From Saturnia japonica (taxonomy: Eukaryota; Arthropoda; Insecta; Lepidoptera; Saturniidae), in contig CM065309.1 in NCBI GenBank assembly GCA_033032175.1, positions 4,464,001 to 4,528,000 of the forward strand: 64,000 nucleotides of DNA. The letters are read 5' to 3'. Positions 58,801-62,289 of this stretch are shown here, one piece after another (positions within the stretch are counted from its first letter, which is position 1; the number at the start of each line of letters is the position of its first letter). A model generated the notes under the pieces. The model saw only the letters and a list, made by a program, of their open reading frames with translations, was not told the origin of the DNA and searched no databases. The translations under genes and the position numbers were made by a program.

Positions 58801-61653
58801 TTTCGCGCTCAAATGCCCCACATTACGCGAAAGAGTGCGTATAAACATAATGTAGTCATTAACTTCTCTATGGTCGCGGGATCCCCGCTTTCTCTGAATA
58901 TTCTCTTTGAAGAATTGAGAATTCCCTGTCCTTCGACTTTGTTCTATGGGGATTTCCTCGTTCGTTTCGTGTGTTCATTTGTTCCGTAATGTTAGTTCGG
59001 TCGGCTGGCAGTTTTGTTTTAACATTCATTGGAGATACATACATAATTTAACCCTACGTTAAAAATGCCGCCTGTAAAGAAAAAAGAGCGTAAAAGCGTC
59101 ACTTTGGAATTGAAGATGAAAGTGTTAAGAATGGAAAATGGAGGCAAAGCAACAATTGTTGGGAGAGATTTTGGCTGGGTGGTAATGCCACTGGTGATTT
59201 CAAACTGAAACCTTTACTAGTGTACCATTCAGAAACACCCCGTGCAATGCGAGGCACAGACAAGACAAGTCTACCAGTTGTGTGGCGATCAAACAGAAAG
59301 GCGTGGGTTACATGGGAAATTTTTCAAGAATGGTATTGTAATAGTTTTTGTCCGTCAGTCAAATCATACTGTGACAGAAATGGGCTTGATCCTAAAGTTA
59401 TATTACTCTTAGACAATGCCCCAGGACATCCAACCTCACTTGATACGCCCAAAGACTTAAAAGTGTACGTAAAGTTCCTTCCACCAAACACTACGTCAAT
59501 ATTACAACCTATGGACCAGGGAGCAATAGCAAACTTCAAAGCTTATTACCATCGCCGCACTTTTAGCCAACTAATTCATGAAACTGACGGGGAAGGAAGA
59601 CAGTCTATGCGAGAGTGGTGGAAGTCATACAACATTATGAAGTCTATTCACAACATAGAAAAGGCTTGGAAGGAAGTTAAAATGAGTTGTATGAATGGGG
59701 TGTGGCGTAATCTTTGGCCAGATGTAGTGGAAGCACCTAGAAAAATTGTCCAGATGCAGAGACAAGTGCTTGAAGACATTGCTACAATGATTCCCTCAAT
59801 CAATCAATCAATCCCCTCGTCTGAACTTGAAGATGTCACGGTAGAAGATCTCGTAGAACTTGTAGCAACGCACGACGATCCTATCAGCAATGAAGATCTG
59901 ATCAAGTTACAGAATAATCCTATCTACGATGAGGAAGAACAAGTAGAAGAGAAAGTTTTATCTTCAGGGGAAATACAAAATGCACTTTCAAAAATTTATT
60001 CCGGTTTGGACATATTGCAGAGTATAGACAATAATGATGACCGTGTCTTGACCGTGTGTCAAACAATTAAAAACAGTGTTGGGTGTTATGAACGTATTTT
60101 ACAAGAACGTAAACAAAACGCTACCCAAAAGACAATAGATGTATTTTTCCATAAAAAATAAGAGTATGTATTGCATAAAGTGTTCTTAGAATTAAAGTGA
60201 TTGATTAAAATGATTTCTATTTTTTTGTATTAAATTTTGACTATGTTTAATCATAAACCTCGATATACGCGAATTTCAGTTAACGCGATTTTTTTCGGAA
60301 CGTATCCCTCGCGTAAATCGGTGTATTACTGTACATTAATTTGCTATTTTTCTTATGGTTTACTCAGTATAAGCCATTTAAGCGCCCGAATTGGTTCACC
60401 ATGACCAGTATTTTTTTTTATTTGTGTGGAACTCTAATTATTTTTCTGAAATACATGTAGCCTAAGTTACTCCCTATATCATCAGCTATCTATCACTGAT
60501 AGTCCAGTCAAAATTGGTCCAACCGTTTCTGAGATTAGCCGGAACAAACAGACAGACAGACATACAGACGGAAAAAAAATAAAAAAGGGGCTTTTTGTTA
60601 TAGGTATCGTATATACTTTCATAAGCATTTAGTAAAAAAACTGAGGACTTTAAAATGAATACCCATTATTATAGAAATTTATTTTTGATTTCATTGTCCA
60701 TAACGATTGGTGATTTTAATATCGATTTTTATCTTTTACATAACTGCTTTTTACATGTGACACGTAACGTTGTAAATAATTATGTAAATGTAATTTCAGT
60801 GTAAATCACTTGGACATCGCGCCACCCCACGCCAGTGTACTCATGGGTCTGTCAAACACGATCGCAACGTTACCAGGCATCATAAGCCCACCGCTTGCCG
60901 GCTCCATTGTCACAGATAAGGTATATATTATATATTATTATATTAGAAAGTAGCTGTGCCCGCGGCTGCGTTCGCGTAGACTGCAAAATGCCGTCGATCA
61001 GGCACACGCGCAAATCGTGCTACCCCTGCTCCCAGTTATTTTATAAACAAAAATGTTTATTGTGGGAGATCCTTAGATGATAAACATATGCTCTCGCTGA
61101 CTTTTTTGTAGGTCATTGAAGATCTATAATTTATCTACTACATTAATTTGATATACTTCTTATGGTTTACTGAGTGTAAGCCATTTATTTGGGCGCCCCA
61201 AAATCGTTGTTTTCCCGAATTGATTTTTATTAGTGCGGTACCCGAATTATTTTTCTAAAATAAAAGTATCCTAAGTTACTCCTTGTATCAGCTATCTGCC
61301 AGTGAAGTTCCGTCAAAATCGGTCAAACAATTGGTTTTCGATTATACGTACGGTATAAACAGACACTTCAAATTTATTTTTTCGTTTAAATAATATAACG
61401 ATAAAAAACAAATTTAAATCACACCTTTTTTTAAATTTAATTCCAGTCTGCAGAACAATGGCGGATAGTTTTCTTCATATCGAGCGGCATCTATCTTATC
61501 GGCGCTGTGATTTACTACATATTCTGCTCGGCCGAGATCCAGCCTTGGGTCGTGGAAACCGAGTCGGACGCGAGCTTCGACACAGATGGCGCATCGGTCA
61601 CCACTGCACGAGGATACGACAATAAAGCCATGGACCAGAATTCCGAAATGTAG
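16789..61653 (+). CDS. SLC17 family anion transporter (sialin / Na+-phosphate cotransporter-like), 507 aa
   Basis: The eleven exons are 16789-16859, 46662-46842, 48824-48942, 50734-50848, 51611-51785, 52766-52866, 53449-53605, 54560-54732, 57638-57741, 60800-60920 and 61447-61653. All have GT donors and AG acceptors and all phases agree, giving 1524 nt. The family fold is 12 membrane helices moving organic anions or phosphate with H+ or Na+. Diagnostic features are [17 protein letters not shown] in helix 1 (R59), a luminal loop with the sequon NGT (N79), [15 protein letters not shown] (helix 2 and loop), and [17 protein letters not shown] at about 162-178. The C-terminal tail after the last helix is acidic (about residues 469-507). 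Length is typical. Substrate cannot be told from sequence; sialin-like or insect 'inorganic phosphate cotransporter' are both possible. The first exon is the least certain because 29.8 kb separates it from exon 2. Confidence 0.93.
17300..17430 (-). repeat. dispersed repeat, family U, copy 3
   Basis: On the minus strand it reads 'aaaacaacggcgaccaccaa' then 'cccattgccggtcgacgctg', matching the family at 8700, 15500 and 36320. Confidence 0.45.
17675..17875 (+). repeat. 'gtaccgtagtctatggacg' repeat, copy downstream of exon 1
   Basis: Second of the two copies bracketing exon 1. It shares 'ctcaggaacgcaacac', 'ggctgcgatcttctgtaggg' and 'agagagaaacctccaa' with 16015-16265. Confidence 0.55.
17880..18820. 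other. intronic AT-rich DNA, nothing recognised
   Basis: Several homopolymer T runs, no repeat family member that I could match, and no exon-like segment. Confidence 0.4.
18823..18975 (+). repeat. B-family LINE-like repeat, fragment
   Basis: Begins 'ctagctgtgcccgcggctta' and ends in 'caatccagtagtttttgcgt', the common 3' phrase of insect LINE tails. Confidence 0.55.
19485..19520 (+). repeat. trinucleotide microsatellite (AAT)n(ATC)n
   Basis: About six AAT/ATA units run directly into about five ATC units. It creates an isoleucine run in a spurious 169-codon ORF (19312-19821). Confidence 0.85.
20040..20345 (+). repeat. tRNA-derived SINE, family S, copy 2
   Basis: Head 'aatgatggctcagttagtag' (A-box-like), 'gacgtgagttctaatctctc' (decayed B box), then 'ctttcggtgaaggaaaacat', a body with 'aatctgtcgccaaacaccaa' and the end 'aagatcaggtgagattttgg'. 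Same order as the minus-strand copy at 8010-8275. Confidence 0.75.
20400..21950. other. intronic DNA without recognisable feature
   Basis: One GC-richer patch at 20450-20530 is present with no open frame supported on either side. Nothing else matched. Confidence 0.35.
21955..22240 (+). repeat. B-family LINE-like repeat, 3' half
   Basis: Contains 'ggtttactcagcctaagcca', 'aagttacttcttataatatc', 'aactatctgccagtgaaagt' and the tail 'catttagtaaaaagctgtta', in the same order as 60350-60640 and 61145-61375. Confidence 0.55.
22315..23789 (+). pseudogene. jockey-clade LINE, 5'-truncated, dead reverse transcriptase
   Basis: The frame starts at [10 protein letters not shown], the reverse transcriptase motif just before the catalytic box, and continues with [12 protein letters not shown]. 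An in-frame stop (about 22439) and one extra base follow. The catalytic YADD region (about 22448-22462) reads ADYT, so the second aspartate is lost. Downstream come [18 protein letters not shown], an [11 protein letters not shown] segment, [18 protein letters not shown] and [13 protein letters not shown], all in the order typical of jockey ORF2 C-termini. A 3' UTR of about 450 bp with a duplicated 'catatacacatgt' area ends in poly-A at 23780-23789. Unable to mobilise itself. Four other 3' fragments plus two nested ones in the window belong to this family. Confidence 0.85.
24290..24350. repeat. short inverted repeat
   Basis: 'ttttatcgtcagataaat' and its near complement 'atttatctgacgatt..aaaa' face each other across roughly 20 nt and could form a hairpin. 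No associated gene. Confidence 0.5.
24564..24650 (-). repeat. jockey 3' end fragment
   Basis: Read on the minus strand it ends 'ctaatagtatagtcagttc' and poly-A, and contains 'aagctgtaaaagccgtct', matching the 3' UTR end of the LINE at 22315-23789. Confidence 0.6.
25165..25390 (+). repeat. dispersed repeat ('aaaaatctcgtgtcactgtg')
   Basis: The phrases 'aagcggctggaccgattttt' and 'catacccctaggtgattagg' are standard insect repeat text. Class not determined, and only one copy lies in this window. Confidence 0.4.
25462..26510 (-). mobile_element. fold-back DNA transposon with transposase C-terminal relic
   Basis: Two long arms face each other: about 25560-25745 and 26291-26476, roughly nine in ten bases identical by eye. 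They are separated by about 545 bp. The left end 'cagggtgtcccagaactcaa' after TATA looks like a Tc1/mariner-type terminus. On the minus strand at 26204-26276 the spacer encodes [17 protein letters not shown] followed by a stop, the usual C-terminal signature of mariner/IS630-type transposases. No upstream DDE/D domain is left. The right terminus is not clear, so the end coordinate is approximate. Best read as a non-autonomous deletion derivative with long subterminal inverted repeats. Confidence 0.68.
26515..26680 (-). repeat. dispersed repeat, family Z, copy 1
   Basis: Minus-strand copy of the sequence at 34320-34500. Shared phrases are 'aatgaaattaaaatgagacc' (here 'aatgtgacc'), 'acccttgaggtatc' and 'catatcggttctt'. 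A partial copy is at 43660-43770. Confidence 0.5.
27010..27200 (+). repeat. dispersed repeat, family W, copy 2
   Basis: Matches 14600-14870 ('gagtttagttgcaaat', 'aaaacagtcactaattta', 'gttatgggatctgcacggat') and is interrupted on its right by the mariner at 27203. Confidence 0.5.
27203..28483 (-). mobile_element. mariner element (DD34D), dead
   Basis: TA dinucleotides flank the element at 27201-27202 and 28484-28485. The ends are imperfect inverted repeats: 'ggtccttacatatgaaattg' from 27203, and 'ggtccttccttacacatgaa' read inward from 28483 with a small 'cctt' duplication. Size (1281 bp) is standard for mariner. The transposase inside is broken. Confidence 0.9.
27275..28292 (-). pseudogene. 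mariner transposase pseudogene
   Basis: Reading on the minus strand from the ATG at 28292, the N-terminal DNA-binding half is open to 27960. It carries two helix-turn-helix units and the GRPETK linker. The frame then shifts. After the shift the frame goes through the first catalytic block TCDEKWI (Asp codon at 27842-27844) to a TAG at 27803-27805. Beyond the stop it continues to the end: [22 protein letters not shown] (second Asp) and [14 protein letters not shown] (third Asp). There are 34 residues between the second and third aspartates. Two lesions, a frameshift and a stop, mean no active protein. Antisense to the host gene. Confidence 0.9.
28901..29117. mobile_element. hAT-like MITE, 217 bp
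   Basis: Ends match as inverted repeats around TTCCCAACC: left 'cagcgcttcccaaccttttt', right read inward 'tactggttcccaaccagtgg'. Flanking 8-mers GCCTAGAG (28893-28900) and GTCTAGAG (29118-29125) agree at 7 of 8 positions, the duplication size of hAT elements. No transposase; the 96-codon minus-strand ORF over it is a shadow. Confidence 0.65.
29130..29650. other. intronic DNA, nothing recognised
   Basis: AT-rich, without shared repeats or exon-like segments. Confidence 0.4.
29655..29900 (+). repeat. dispersed repeat, family Y, copy 1
   Basis: GC-rich head 'gtgcgccgcgccggagcttg' followed by 'gggaaactaaaactaaatag', 'ttaaatcgcaataacatttt', a T run, 'gtaatgtcattgggta' and 'ggattcaacggggttttt'. 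The same order occurs at 43020-43290. Confidence 0.65.
29905..33410. other. intronic AT-rich DNA, few features
   Basis: Contains a LINE-tail phrase near 31015-31060 ('tttcatcaaaattggttgag') within a stretch from about 30890 to 31270 that resembles a non-LTR 3' end. No gene, RNA or complete element could be supported. Confidence 0.35.
34320..34500 (+). repeat. dispersed repeat, family Z, copy 2
   Basis: Phrases 'gaatgttcagccataacttc', 'tttgtttatgaaccgatttt', 'taccccaagggtggtctcat' and 'tttaatttcattggcatgga'. Fragments with the same phrases lie at 33600-33690 (same strand), 26515-26680 and 43660-43770 (opposite strand). Confidence 0.55.
34510..36310. other. intronic AT-rich DNA
   Basis: A B-like repeat start ('ctagctggtacccacgactt') occurs at 35083. 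A pair of near-identical phrases ('aaaatcatacatgggtttgt' type) at 35160-35260 is a local tandem duplication of about 85 bp. No exon supported. Confidence 0.4.
36320..36460 (+). repeat. dispersed repeat, family U, copy 4
   Basis: Shares 'gtgaacacagtgcaatccaa', 'acaacggcgattactgtgtg' and 'gcctgctcaaatttctcttg' with 8700 and 15500. Confidence 0.5.
36465..37310. other. intronic AT-rich DNA, nothing recognised
   Basis: No supported feature apart from a weak partial match to the family W phrase near 36590-36640. Confidence 0.4.
37832..38530 (+). mobile_element. jockey 3' end inserted in A-family repeat
   Basis: Begins within the end of ORF2 or the start of the 3' UTR ('ggtccattccctcggtgtgg', 'cctgtgcgcgatacaaatga') and ends near 'aaggacccttatggctaaca' and an A-rich tail. 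The 8-bp target duplication TATTCCGC marks both ends. It is itself split by a solo LTR (38081-38258). Confidence 0.8.
38081..38258 (+). mobile_element. solo LTR of the TRIM-like element
   Basis: 178 bp from TGTGGCGACATC to CTTCTACA, flanked by the duplication CATA (38077-38080 and 38259-38262). It shares the order 'tctatcgagccacata', 'gaaattaactc', 'cccgactacaaccg', 'cagctgcccgccagacataa' and 'tttgcaatagttcttctaca' with the LTR at 4850-5384, without the jockey insertion seen there. A solo LTR usually arises by recombination between the two LTRs of an element. Confidence 0.85.
38670..41575. other. intronic AT-rich DNA, no gene seen
   Basis: Several poly-A/T runs. The 83-codon ORF at 38756 and the 109-codon minus-strand ORF at 39644-39973 have no recognisable domain or codon bias and no splice support. 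Confidence 0.4.
41584..41614. repeat. left terminal inverted repeat of DD41D element
   Basis: Begins directly after a TA dinucleotide and pairs with 42818-42848. Confidence 0.9.
41653..42732 (-). CDS. DD41D mariner-like transposase, full length, 359 aa
   Basis: A cut-and-paste DNA transposase of the IS630-Tc1-mariner superfamily, acting in the nucleus at TA sites. The N-terminal third holds two helix-turn-helix regions (about 8-58 and 72-122) joined by the GRPR linker at 66-69. The catalytic triad is D155 ([10 protein letters not shown]), D250 ([11 protein letters not shown]) and D292 ([17 protein letters not shown]). There are 41 residues between the last two, the DD41D spacing that defines the rosa group. 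[15 protein letters not shown] lies between the first and second. No stop or frameshift, normal length, and the start codon lies 116 nt inside the right terminus. Read antisense to the host SLC17 transcript. Whether it is active cannot be told from one copy. Confidence 0.95.
   Translation of the reverse strand: MEQYSGTHRAFCVRAYYRNGDSIVTAQRLYRAEYRTRHAPSDDSIRKWIRMFENTGATVKIQNSGRPRSVRDEETIEEVEASVRQNPSLSIRKRSQALNIKKSFLHSILKKDLHLKAYKIQLVQELKDTDYANRLNFANEMLQQFNNFNNILFSDEANFHLNGHVNKQNCRYWAVENPRRKHERPLHSPKVVVWAAMSAKGIIGPYFHEDQRGRPINVNSDRYCDMLRNFLVSELQEFAGFNSRTWFQQDGATCHTSNDSMEVVNELFPNKVISRRGNINWPPRSPDLSPLDYFAWGYLKSKVYQNNPTNLTQLKQNIRSEMAAISIAMCQRVIANLRFRLEECQQRNGHHLDNIIFSK
42818..42848. repeat. right terminal inverted repeat of DD41D element
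   Basis: Complement of 41584-41614 with two mismatches; the expected transposase binding end. Confidence 0.9.
42849..42866 (+). repeat. (TA)n microsatellite
   Basis: About nine TA units abut the right end of the DD41D element, so the exact duplicated TA is ambiguous on that side. Confidence 0.85.
43020..43290 (+). repeat. dispersed repeat, family Y, copy 2, with GC-rich hairpin head
   Basis: Same order as 29655-29900. The head (about 43027-43075) contains 'gcggggcgcggcgcag' and, 16 nt later, 'ctgcgccgcgccgcgcc', which pair over at least 12 bases. The body has 'gggaaactaaaactaataag' and 'ttaaatcgcaataacatttt'. Confidence 0.65.
43430..43520 (-). repeat. dispersed repeat, family U, copy 5
   Basis: Inverted relative to 8700: on the plus strand it reads 'ctggcgatggattgtgtatc' and 'tcagtggtcgctactgtttt'. 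Confidence 0.45.
43660..43770 (-). repeat. dispersed repeat, family Z, fragment
   Basis: Contains 'aataaaattaaaatgaggcg' and 'caaagaagttatgcctgaac', the inverse of the family text at 34340-34440. Confidence 0.45.
43780..45770. other. intronic DNA, no gene seen
   Basis: AT-rich, with one LINE-tail-like phrase near 44240-44340. I could not find an alternative first exon for the SLC17 gene here. Confidence 0.35.
45775..45870 (-). repeat. decayed family S SINE head
   Basis: The minus strand reads 'gaacaccgcgtcgatcgacg' preceded by decayed 'gctca' text, resembling the tRNA-like heads at 8010-8275 and 20040-20345. Confidence 0.35.
46285..46615 (+). repeat. dispersed repeat, (GAA)n-ended family, copy 4
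   Basis: Runs from 'gggagtttttaacggtatct' through 'gcacaagtgaagtggatta' and 'ctgccatcttgttagagctg' to 'aaaaagaagaatt'. It ends about 45 nt before the exon 2 acceptor, within the zone where a branch point would lie. Confidence 0.6.
46662..46842 (+). CDS. SLC17 transporter, exon 2 (helix 1)
   Basis: Acceptor 'gtctatttcag'. Codes residues 24-84: a basic stretch ([18 protein letters not shown]), helix 1 with R59, and the glycosylatable luminal loop. Donor GTGAGT. Confidence 0.93.
46843..47640. other. intron 2, 5' part, no feature
   Basis: AT-rich; nothing shared with other parts of the window was found. Confidence 0.4.
47642..48235 (+). pseudogene. LINE reverse transcriptase C-terminal relic
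   Basis: A decayed non-LTR ORF2 end. Fragments read [19 protein letters not shown], a TAG replacing a likely glutamine codon, then [14 protein letters not shown]. Other frames follow with [20 protein letters not shown] and [20 protein letters not shown]. This order (an EYC-HLWD-like motif, SVDRRARR, the FGECAQELH-like block and a WNSLP/FK tail) is that of jockey/CR1-type ORF2 C-termini, and it differs from the jockey family at 22315. At least one stop and two frameshifts. Small overlapping ORFs on both strands are shadows. Confidence 0.7.
48360..48425 (+). repeat. family T SINE tail fragment
   Basis: Contains 'acctctgcctaacccttcag' and 'gatacaggcatgatgatatg', the 3' end text of the SINEs at 49640-49900 and 58246-58545. 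Confidence 0.5.
48824..48942 (+). CDS. SLC17 transporter, exon 3 (helix 2)
   Basis: Codes residues 85-123 with [20 protein letters not shown] and [13 protein letters not shown], a strong SLC17 signature. Ends with AG before GTTCGT; the next base completes arginine. Confidence 0.95.
49640..49900 (+). repeat. tRNA-headed SINE, family T, direct copy
   Basis: Head 'attagcctagtggtcctaag' (A box) and 'catgggttcaatttcc' (B box), body with 'ccccctattacatgggacat', then 'cggcgaactttgggtgta' and the tail 'acctctgcctaacccttcag'. Serves as the reference order for the rearranged copy at 58246. Confidence 0.7.
50503..50605 (-). repeat. jockey 3' end fragment
   Basis: Minus-strand text 'cccaagcccggtgaagctag' and 'ggccccttaaggctaatagt' matches the LINE 3' UTR end. 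No coding part. Confidence 0.6.
50734..50848 (+). CDS. SLC17 transporter, exon 4
   Basis: Codes R124 to E162: [18 protein letters not shown], helix 3, and the start of helix 4 ending VRVIEGLFE. Donor GTCAGT. Confidence 0.95.
51611..51785 (+). CDS. SLC17 transporter, exon 5
   Basis: Codes [20 protein letters not shown] and [19 protein letters not shown] (helices 4-5), residues 163-220. High GC compared with the flanking introns, as expected of an old coding exon. Confidence 0.96.
51790..52500. other. intron 5, 5' part, no feature
   Basis: AT-rich, unremarkable. Confidence 0.4.
52502..52630 (+). repeat. jockey 3' end fragment
   Basis: Contains 'gagccgaatcccgagcctgg', 'agctgtaagagccgtcagcg' and 'cccctcaggctaacagtgta', and ends in a short A run. 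The 78-codon ORF here is spurious. Confidence 0.7.
52766..52866 (+). CDS. SLC17 transporter, exon 6
   Basis: Codes residues 221-254: helix 6 ([15 protein letters not shown]) and the start of the central cytosolic loop ([19 protein letters not shown]). Donor GTAAGG. Confidence 0.95.
52920..53060 (+). repeat. family S SINE, partial copy
   Basis: 'gatggtagcgtggacggaca', 'gtgagttcgaatcc' (B box), 'gagttttcagtgaaggaagt' and 'atcgtgatgaaaccatagca' follow the order of the SINE at 20040. Confidence 0.6.
53150..53310 (-). repeat. 'ggtaaatggttaccattgcc' repeat copy, inverted
   Basis: Minus-strand text 'cctcatggtaaatggttacc' and 'cccattttgccgaccttgga' places it in the family at 1990, 16015 and 17675. 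The two 71-codon minus-strand ORFs are shadows. Confidence 0.45.
53449..53605 (+). CDS. SLC17 transporter, exon 7
   Basis: Codes residues 255-306: [17 protein letters not shown] in the central loop, then [20 protein letters not shown] and [15 protein letters not shown] (helix 7), the family's typical central segment. Confidence 0.96.
53815..54365 (+). repeat. A-family LINE-like repeat, copy 4
   Basis: From 'tagctgtgctccgcggtttc' to 'ctttattataatataac' inside SLC17 intron 7, with an internal deletion relative to copy 2. Confidence 0.6.
54560..54732 (+). CDS. SLC17 transporter, exon 8
   Basis: Codes residues 307-364: [20 protein letters not shown] (helix 8) and [20 protein letters not shown], the conserved basic cytosolic loop. 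Donor GTGAAT. Confidence 0.96.
54825..55195 (+). repeat. A-family LINE-like repeat, copy 5, 5'-truncated
   Basis: Starts within the 'attatctctcaaattatgcg' block and runs to the 'ttccgctttattatatcagt' tail. Confidence 0.6.
55200..55370 (+). repeat. (GAA)n-ended family, copy 5
   Basis: 'aactgggaacatgcatcagg', 'aactccctggaaagttttaa', 'gggagccacgatcttgattg', ending 'ggaagaagaaggt'. Confidence 0.55.
55498..55690 (+). repeat. B-family LINE-like fragment
   Basis: 'ctgacccagcagacaatgtt', 'gtagcctaagttactcttta' and 'atcagctatctgccgatgaa' match 60450-60520. Confidence 0.45.
55700..57330. other. intron 8, middle part, no gene seen
   Basis: A short tandem of 'cagtaccagg/aacaataccagtaccattaccag' lies at 55785-55825, and a B-family tail at 56040-56140. 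The 103-codon ORF at 56095 starts in that tail and is spurious. A 'tgacgtcataggattct' and 'tatgacgtcacagcag' pair at 56920 and 57080 suggests a further unassigned repeat. Confidence 0.4.
57335..57520 (+). repeat. (GAA)n-ended family, copy 6
   Basis: 'ccacaaaaactccctggaca', 'gagagccatcattttgttcg' and 'tgacattggcataattgtgt' follow the family order. The terminal GAA run is decayed. Confidence 0.5.
57638..57741 (+). CDS. SLC17 transporter, exon 9
   Basis: Codes residues 365-398: [20 protein letters not shown] and [11 protein letters not shown] (helices 9-10). Ends with AG; the first base of exon 10 completes serine. Confidence 0.95.
58246..58545 (-). repeat. tRNA-headed SINE, family T, rearranged copy
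   Basis: The tRNA-like head and body lie on the minus strand (B box 'gggttcgactccc' near 58390). The 3' tail 'cgaactgtgggtgtaca..' and 'acctctgcctaacccttcga' is on the plus strand. The join is marked by a 36-bp inverted repeat, 58246-58281 and 58449-58485, differing by one inserted base. Confidence 0.75.
58739..60331 (+). mobile_element. Tigger/pogo DNA transposon, internally deleted
   Basis: TA at 58737-58738 and 60332-60333 flank ends that match as inverted repeats ('cagtaataccccgcttagcg' and, inward from the right, 'cagtaatacaccgatttacg'). 1593 bp, shorter than full pogo-type elements because the middle of the transposase is missing. Inserted in a B-family repeat in SLC17 intron 9. Confidence 0.9.
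59065..60161 (+). pseudogene. Tigger/pogo transposase, deleted (N-terminal stub plus 313-codon C-terminus)
   Basis: A start at 59065 opens [20 protein letters not shown], the beginning of the pogo/CENP-B-type DNA-binding domain, for 37 codons to about 59175. It then jumps out of frame into [20 protein letters not shown], from the catalytic domain. The rest of the DNA-binding region and the first catalytic aspartate are deleted. The second ([10 protein letters not shown]) and third ([19 protein letters not shown]) are present with 33 residues between them. The C-terminal frame is open to the stop at 60159-60161. It cannot encode an active transposase. Domestication is possible in this superfamily, but the intact TIRs, TA duplication and internal deletion argue for a simple relic. 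Confidence 0.9.
60800..60920 (+). CDS. SLC17 transporter, exon 10
   Basis: Codes residues 399-439: [20 protein letters not shown] and [18 protein letters not shown] (helix 11), a highly typical SLC17 block. Donor GTATAT. Confidence 0.96.
60948..61375 (+). repeat. B-family LINE-like repeat, most complete copy
   Basis: Lies inside the last intron and fills most of it. Starts 'tagctgtgcccgcggctgcg' and carries 'atgccgtcgatcaggcacac', 'tggtttactgagtgtaagcc', 'ctatctgccagtgaagttcc' and 'gtcaaaatcggtcaaacaa'. Confidence 0.65.
61447..61653 (+). CDS. SLC17 transporter, exon 11 and stop
   Basis: Codes residues 440-507: [20 protein letters not shown] (helix 12), [12 protein letters not shown], then an acidic tail ([12 protein letters not shown]) with GYDNKAM near the end. 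TAG at 61651-61653. Confidence 0.96.
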   Translation, partial: SAEQWRIVFFISSGIYLIGAVIYYIFCSAEIQPWVVETESDASFDTDGASVTTARGYDNKAMDQNSEM

Positions 61654-62289
61654 ACAAATTTAACAAAAGTATCGATATTTTGTACAACCTTCGAAAGAAT
61701 TACTATGACATTTCTATTTAGTTAGGCTAAGAAAATGAGTTTAACTCTAAACATTGGACCATAATTGTTTTTTTTTTTAATATTTGGAAAAATAATAGTA
61801 AAATAAGTAATTTGAAATATCGATAATGTTTATTACCTTTGAAAAGGCTAAAATATGATTTGGGTCCTAAACATCGGACCATAATATGTGTCTCGAATAT
61901 TTAATCCAATGCACACTATATTAAAATGGCATAAATAAATAGTAAAATAACTAATTTAAAATGGGTATTAATAATGCTCAATACCTTCGATAAAATTTTG
62001 ACATTTCTATTTAGTTAGTTAATCTAAAATATGATTTGGGTCCTAAACATTGGACCATATGTCTGTTGAATATTCGTTCCAATACACACTACATATATAA
62101 AAGTGGCATAAATGGTAGAATAACTAAAATAACGAAATCTGTCTGTATGTATATTTTTTTTTTTTATATTTATGTCACAAATTATGATCAGAATCAATCA
62201 TTAAACCTAAACAATGTCCCAAAATTATTTCGCGGTCTTTTTAAATGTAGGATGATATGTTTAATTACAATTGGAGCTTGTGTAATAAA
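61654..62289 (+). other. probable SLC17 3' UTR with repeated block
   Basis: The phrase 'ctaaacattggaccata' occurs three times (about 61747, 61867 and 62043), with related neighbours such as 'gacatttctatttagttag' (61708 and 61999) and 'aaaatatgatttgggtccta' (61852 and 62026). Candidate poly-A signals AATAAA lie at about 61934 and at 62284-62289. Spacing is irregular (about 120 and 176 nt). Confidence 0.55.

Larger units (their letters stand above)
58563..60640 (+). repeat. B-family LINE-like repeat, copy split by Tigger
   Basis: The left part starts 'ctagctgtgcccgtggcttc' and the right part resumes at 'cattaatttgctatttttct', 'tggtttactcagtataagcc', 'ggtccaaccgtttctgagat' and a tail with 'catttagtaaaaaaac'. 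The unbroken copy at 60948-61375 shows the same order. Confidence 0.75.
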
